Source of the DNA: Actinomycetes bacterium
GTDB taxonomy: Bacteria; Actinomycetota; Actinomycetes; Actinomycetales; Demequinaceae
Assembly: GCA_023432235.1 (NCBI GenBank)
Contig: JAEYUX010000095.1
Coordinates: forward strand, 1 to 9,414
Direction of reading: 5' to 3'
Length of the DNA stretch: 9,414 nucleotides
Each line of letters starts with the position of its first letter. Position 1 is the stretch's first letter. The translations under genes and the position numbers were made by a program. The notes under the pieces were generated by a model. That model had not been told where the DNA came from, ran no database searches, and worked only from the letters and a program-made list of their open reading frames with translations. Below are positions 6,959 to 9,414 of the stretch, in pieces.

Positions 6959-8656
6959 ATGACGCAGACGCCAGACATCAAGCCCCGTTCTCGGCAGGTG
7001 ACCGACGGCCTGGAGGCGACTGCCTCCCGCGGCATGCTCCGCGCCGTTGGCATGGGTGATGACGACTGGGACAAGCCCCAGATCGGCATCGCGAGTTCCT
7101 GGAACGAGATCACTCCGTGCAACCTCTCGCTTGACCGCCTTGCGAAGGCCTCCAAAGAAGGAGTCCACGCCGCGGGCGGCTACCCCCTTGAGTTCGCCAC
7201 CATCTCCGTCTCCGATGGCATCTCGATGGGGCATGAGGGCATGCACTACTCGCTCGTGTCGCGTGACCTCATCGCTGACTCTGTTGAGACGGTGATGATG
7301 GCCGAGCGCCTCGACGGCTCCATTCTGTTGGCCGGTTGTGACAAGTCGCTGCCCGGCATGCTGATGGCTGCGGCGCGCTTGGATTTGGCCGCTGTGTTCC
7401 TCTACGCCGGCTCGATCATGCCCGGGCACGTGAAGCTGTCCGATGGCACCGAGAAGGACGTCACGATCATTGACGCGTTCGAGGCGGTGGGTGCGTGTGC
7501 GCGCGGCCTCATGTCGGAAGAGGACCGGCTCGCCATTGAGAAGGCGATCTGCCCGGGTGAGGGCGCGTGTGGCGGCATGTACACCGCCAACACGATGGCG
7601 TCCGTGGGTGAGGCACTGGGGATGTCGATTCCCGGTTCAGCGTCCCCGCCCAGCGCAGACCGACGCCGCGACTTCTTTGCGCGCAAGTCGGGCGAGGCTG
7701 TGGTCAACATGTTGCGCACCGGCATTACCGCGCGCGACATCATGACCAAGGAGGCGTTCGAGAACGCGATCGCAGTGGTGATGGCCTTTGGCGGGTCCAC
7801 CAACGCGGTGCTTCACCTGTTGGCGATCGCGAATGAGGCGCAGGTTGACCTCACGCTTGATGACTTCGCGCGAGTGGCGGCCAAGGTGCCGCACCTCGGT
7901 GACCTCAAGCCCTTTGGTCAGTTCGTGATGAACGACGTTGACCGTGTGGGCGGTGTGCCCGCCGTGATGAACACGCTGCTCGAGGCTGGACTCATGCACG
8001 GCGATGTGTTGACGGTGACCGGCAAGACCCTCGCTGAGAACATGGCGGAACTGAAGCCCGCCACGATCGACGGACGCGTGGTGCGCGCGCTCAACAACCC
8101 GATCCACAAGTCCGGTGGCATCACGATCCTCAAGGGCTCGCTTGCTCCCGAAGGCGCCGTGGTGAAGTCGGCAGGCTTCGACAACGACGTGTTCGAGGCG
8201 ACGGCTCGCGTGTTCGAGCGTGAGCGCGCAGCTCTCGACGCTTTGGAAGACGGCACCATCCAGGCTGGCGACTGCGTCGTGATCCGTTACGAGGGACCCA
8301 AGGGTGGCCCGGGTATGCGCGAGATGCTCGCCATCACCGCAGCGATCAAGGGTGCAGGCCTCGGCAAGGACGTGCTCCTTATTACCGACGGCCGATTCTC
8401 TGGTGGCACCACCGGTTTGTGCGTGGGCCACATTGCGCCCGAGGCAGTTGACGGTGGGCCGATCGCGTTTGTGCGCGATGGGGACCGCATCACGTTGGAC
8501 GTGGCGAATGGACGGCTTGAGTTGCACGTCTCGGACGAGGAGCTCGCTGCCCGACGCGTGGGCTGGGAGCCGATCCCGGCGCGCTTCACCACTGGCGTGC
8601 TCGGCAAGTACCAGAAGCTCGTTGGCTCGGCGTCGCGCGGCGCCGTGCTGAGCTGA
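6959..8656 (+). CDS. ilvD: Dihydroxy-acid dehydratase
   Basis: Catalyses the third step of valine and isoleucine synthesis: 2,3-dihydroxy-isovalerate or -methylvalerate to the 2-keto acid plus water, in the cytosol. The 565-residue length is normal. Cysteines at C54 (in a TPCNLSLD context), C127 (in an AGCDKSLPG context) and C204 (in a [10 protein letters not shown] context) match the iron-sulfur cluster ligands of the family. D86 and the D128-K129 pair fit the magnesium site, where the lysine is carbamylated. The conserved [17 protein letters not shown] region at 229-241 and the GRFSGGT segment at 478-484 complete the signature. The start is the first ATG after a -10 box and agrees with family N termini. 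It lies divergent from the tipA-like gene with 93 bases between them. It ends in a strong hairpin, so it is transcribed separately from ilvB downstream. Confidence 0.97.
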   Translation: MTQTPDIKPRSRQVTDGLEATASRGMLRAVGMGDDDWDKPQIGIASSWNEITPCNLSLDRLAKASKEGVHAAGGYPLEFATISVSDGISMGHEGMHYSLVSRDLIADSVETVMMAERLDGSILLAGCDKSLPGMLMAAARLDLAAVFLYAGSIMPGHVKLSDGTEKDVTIIDAFEAVGACARGLMSEEDRLAIEKAICPGEGACGGMYTANTMASVGEALGMSIPGSASPPSADRRRDFFARKSGEAVVNMLRTGITARDIMTKEAFENAIAVVMAFGGSTNAVLHLLAIANEAQVDLTLDDFARVAAKVPHLGDLKPFGQFVMNDVDRVGGVPAVMNTLLEAGLMHGDVLTVTGKTLAENMAELKPATIDGRVVRALNNPIHKSGGITILKGSLAPEGAVVKSAGFDNDVFEATARVFERERAALDALEDGTIQAGDCVVIRYEGPKGGPGMREMLAITAAIKGAGLGKDVLLITDGRFSGGTTGLCVGHIAPEAVDGGPIAFVRDGDRITLDVANGRLELHVSDEELAARRVGWEPIPARFTTGVLGKYQKLVGSASRGAVLS

Positions 8657-8671
8657 GCTCGTTGTTGATGG

Positions 8672-8697
8672 AGGCCCCGGGCTGTCGCCCGGGGCCT
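8672..8697 (+). terminator. GC-rich hairpin terminator of ilvD
   Basis: A perfect 11-bp stem (8672-8682 with 8687-8697, arms AGGCCCCGGGC and GCCCGGGGCCT) closed by a 4-base loop, 15 bases after the ilvD stop. There is no T-run. Tail-less GC-rich hairpins at gene ends are common in actinomycetes. Confidence 0.8.
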
Positions 8698-8763
8698 TCG
8701 TCGCTCTCCGGTCGGCCCGTCTCGGGACGGCAGCCCAGATCGCACGCCAACCCCCACAACGCA

Positions 8764-8805
8764 CGCATCGACGTCTCACAGTGCAAGACTGTGATCCACG
8801 ATGCG
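8764..8805. promoter_or_regulatory. Nested dyad upstream of the ilvB promoter
   Basis: Two near-concentric perfect inverted repeats: outer arms CGCATCG (8764-8770) and CGATGCG (8799-8805), inner arms TCACAGT (8776-8782) and ACTGTGA (8788-8794), with a 5-base centre. Offset by 4 bases is an imperfect 17-bp palindrome at 8773-8789 (GTCT, 9 bases, AGAC). It sits about 55-96 bases before the inferred transcription start of the ilvB leader, a position suited to a regulator. IclR-type regulators (LtbR, NdgR) control branched-chain genes in actinomycetes, but assigning this site to one of them is inference. Confidence 0.5.
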
Positions 8806-8823
8806 AGATTGCAGCGGTTTCGG

Positions 8824-8853
8824 TGGACATACGCGCGCGCGGGGGCGTAGAGT
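8824..8853 (+). promoter_or_regulatory. Promoter of the ilvB leader transcript
   Basis: TGGACA (-35, 8824-8829; 5 of 6 to TTGACA), an 18-bp spacer, and TAGAGT (-10, 8848-8853). The leader-peptide ATG follows 6 bases later at 8860, so the A of that ATG is the likely +1. Confidence 0.65.
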
Positions 8854-8859
8854 CATCGC

Positions 8860-8904
8860 ATGCGCAATCTTCTCGTCGTAGTACCCGGGCGCGCGGACCT
8901 CTAG
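8860..8904 (+). CDS. ilvB leader peptide (attenuation), 14 residues
   Basis: The short frame encodes [14 protein letters not shown] and ends at TAG (8902-8904). Five consecutive regulatory codons, Leu-Leu-Val-Val-Val (CTT CTC GTC GTA GTA, 8869-8883), include two GTA codons that are uncommon in this GC-rich DNA. One more Leu codon sits just before the stop. There is no Ile codon, so leucine and valine are the sensed amino acids. Ribosome stalling here would decide the fold of the RNA downstream. No Shine-Dalgarno precedes it, and translation probably starts on a leaderless RNA. The frame is too short for ordinary gene finders. The assignment rests on the codon run, the following terminator and the acetolactate synthase gene downstream. 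Leader peptides of this kind before ilvB are known in actinobacteria. Confidence 0.88.
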   Translation: MRNLLVVVPGRADL

Positions 8905-8945
8905 TCCAGCTCAAACGGTTCGTTCCGCGCGCTTCCCCGAGGTCC
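8889..8945 (+). promoter_or_regulatory. Alternative RNA stems of the ilvB attenuator
   Basis: Two perfect, mutually exclusive pairings are seen. Stem A pairs GCGCGCGGA (8889-8897) with TCCGCGCGC (8924-8932), and it leaves the terminator free to form. Stem B pairs GGACCTC (8895-8901) with GAGGTCC (8939-8945), and it takes the 5' arm of the terminator. A ribosome stalled on the Val codons would cover the 5' side of stem A but leave 8895-8901 free, favouring stem B and read-through. A ribosome that reaches the stop codon covers 8895-8901 and permits termination. A further possible antiterminator pairs TAGTCC (8902-8907) with GGACTA (8949-8954). Confidence 0.8.
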
Positions 8946-8965
8946 CCCGGACTAAGGGGTTTTTT
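8935..8965 (+). terminator. Intrinsic terminator of the ilvB attenuator
   Basis: CCCC (8935-8938) pairs with GGGG (8956-8959). After a 2-by-2 internal loop, five more pairs follow (8941-8945 with 8949-8953, one of them G-T) around a CCC loop. Six T (8960-8965) follow directly. It lies between the leader stop and ilvB, as expected for an attenuator. Confidence 0.85.
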
Positions 8966-8968
8966 CAT

Positions 8969-8993
8969 GCGGAGCGACGAGAAGATGCTCCGC
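8969..8993 (+). other. Hairpin between the attenuator and ilvB
   Basis: Perfect 7-bp arms GCGGAGC (8969-8975) and GCTCCGC (8987-8993) with an 11-base loop, ending 17 bases before the ilvB Shine-Dalgarno. It could stabilise or insulate the read-through mRNA. It may also be chance in GC-rich DNA. Confidence 0.35.
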
Positions 8994-9019
8994 GAGGTAT
9001 CGACACAACCGGGAGTGAC

Positions 9020-9414
9020 ATGACTCAGGTGCAGCCAAAGCCACAGGCGCCGGCGAAGCCGCGGGCCTCAGTGCCCGCACGCCCAGCCGATCCGTACAAC
9101 GGCAAGGACATGACGGGAGCGGAGGCGCTAGTCCGCGCCCTTGAGTCCACCGGCACCACCGACGTCTTCGGGATCCCGGGTGGTGCCATCCTCCCGGCGT
9201 ACGACCCGCTGATGGATTCGACCAAGATCCGTCACATCCTCACCCGCCATGAGCAGGGTGCGGGCCACGCGGCTCAGGGCTACGCGCATGCGACGGGCCG
9301 CGTCGGCGTGTGCATCGCCACGTCCGGCCCCGGTGCCACCAACCTCGTGACGCCGATCGCGGACGCCAACATGGACTCGATCCCGCTGGTGGCGATCACG
9401 GGCCAGGTGGGCGC
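9020..9414 (+). CDS. ilvB: Acetolactate synthase large subunit (3' partial)
   Basis: The thiamine-diphosphate enzyme that condenses pyruvate with pyruvate or 2-ketobutyrate, the first step common to valine, leucine and isoleucine synthesis. 131 complete codons are visible before the window edge. After a Pro/Lys/Ala-rich extension (about 2-28), the TPP-binding N-terminal domain begins ([12 protein letters not shown]). It shows [10 protein letters not shown] (50-59) and [14 protein letters not shown] (76-89), where E78 is the glutamate that activates the thiamine ring. The conserved [16 protein letters not shown] follows at 101-116. The start ATG follows GGGAG (9011-9015) at a tight 4-base spacing, and no other in-frame start is reasonable. 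It is controlled by the leader peptide and attenuator upstream. The small subunit gene ilvN and the reductoisomerase gene ilvC are usual next neighbours but would lie beyond the edge. Confidence 0.96.
   Translation, partial: MTQVQPKPQAPAKPRASVPARPADPYNGKDMTGAEALVRALESTGTTDVFGIPGGAILPAYDPLMDSTKIRHILTRHEQGAGHAAQGYAHATGRVGVCIATSGPGATNLVTPIADANMDSIPLVAITGQVG

Noticed and set aside
8776..8794. CRP-type site in the nested dyad (TCACA...TGTGA)
   Set aside because: The half-sites are in the reverse order and spaced by 9, not the TGTGA-N6-TCACA arrangement.
7637..8968. 443-codon open frame on the - strand antisense to ilvD
   Set aside because: It has biased, low-complexity composition (Arg, His, Ala) and no recognisable domain. 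It mirrors the codon pattern of ilvD, so it is a high-GC shadow frame.
8781..9023. 80-codon + strand frame across the ilvB leader region
   Set aside because: It runs through the leader peptide, the attenuator stems and the terminator in another frame and ends just inside ilvB. No ribosome-binding site or motif supports it.

Overview
The window is high-GC DNA, clearly from an actinomycete and probably from the Micrococcales. The evidence is the codon bias, the gene types and an actinobacterial-style ilvB leader. I cannot name the genus. All genes look like ordinary chromosomal genes. I found no rRNA, tRNA, CRISPR array, transposase or phage gene.

Layout. Positions 1-978 hold the 3' part of a CUT1-type sugar ABC permease that runs off the left edge, which is masked by a long C homopolymer. 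A second permease (975-1844) overlaps it by ATGA, and a cytosolic GH3 glycoside hydrolase (1848-4121) follows 3 bases later. These three form one oligosaccharide uptake and cleavage operon, closed by a very long hairpin terminator (4121-4187). A D-2-hydroxyacid dehydrogenase (4233-5186) lies alone on the + strand. It converges on a flavodoxin-fold NAD(P)H:FMN reductase-like gene (5922-5257, - strand) across a shared hairpin. Upstream of the reductase, on the same strand, is a TipA-like MerR regulator (6865-6089). Its promoter carries a textbook MerR operator: a 17-bp dyad within a 19-bp spacer. The gene also carries an internal Shine-Dalgarno and ATG that would release the ligand-binding domain alone, as in Streptomyces tipA. 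Divergent from it is ilvD (6959-8656), followed by a strong terminator and then the ilvB regulatory region. That region holds a nested dyad, a promoter, a 14-residue leader peptide with Leu-Leu-Val-Val-Val, mutually exclusive RNA stems and a T-tailed terminator. The 5' end of ilvB (acetolactate synthase large subunit) follows and is cut by the right edge.

How the parts work together. The left module imports a glycoside and hydrolyses it inside the cell. The right module makes branched-chain amino acids: IlvB makes the acetohydroxyacids and IlvD dehydrates the dihydroxyacids. ilvB is evidently controlled by ribosome-mediated attenuation that senses charged leucyl- and valyl-tRNA. The tipA-like gene is probably autoregulated.

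The most interesting signals are regulatory. Three independent starts (tipA-like, ilvD and the ilvB leader peptide) each have a TAGNNT -10 box exactly 6 bases before the ATG and no Shine-Dalgarno. This implies leaderless transcripts, including a leaderless leader peptide. I see no evidence of a wholly new enzymatic system.
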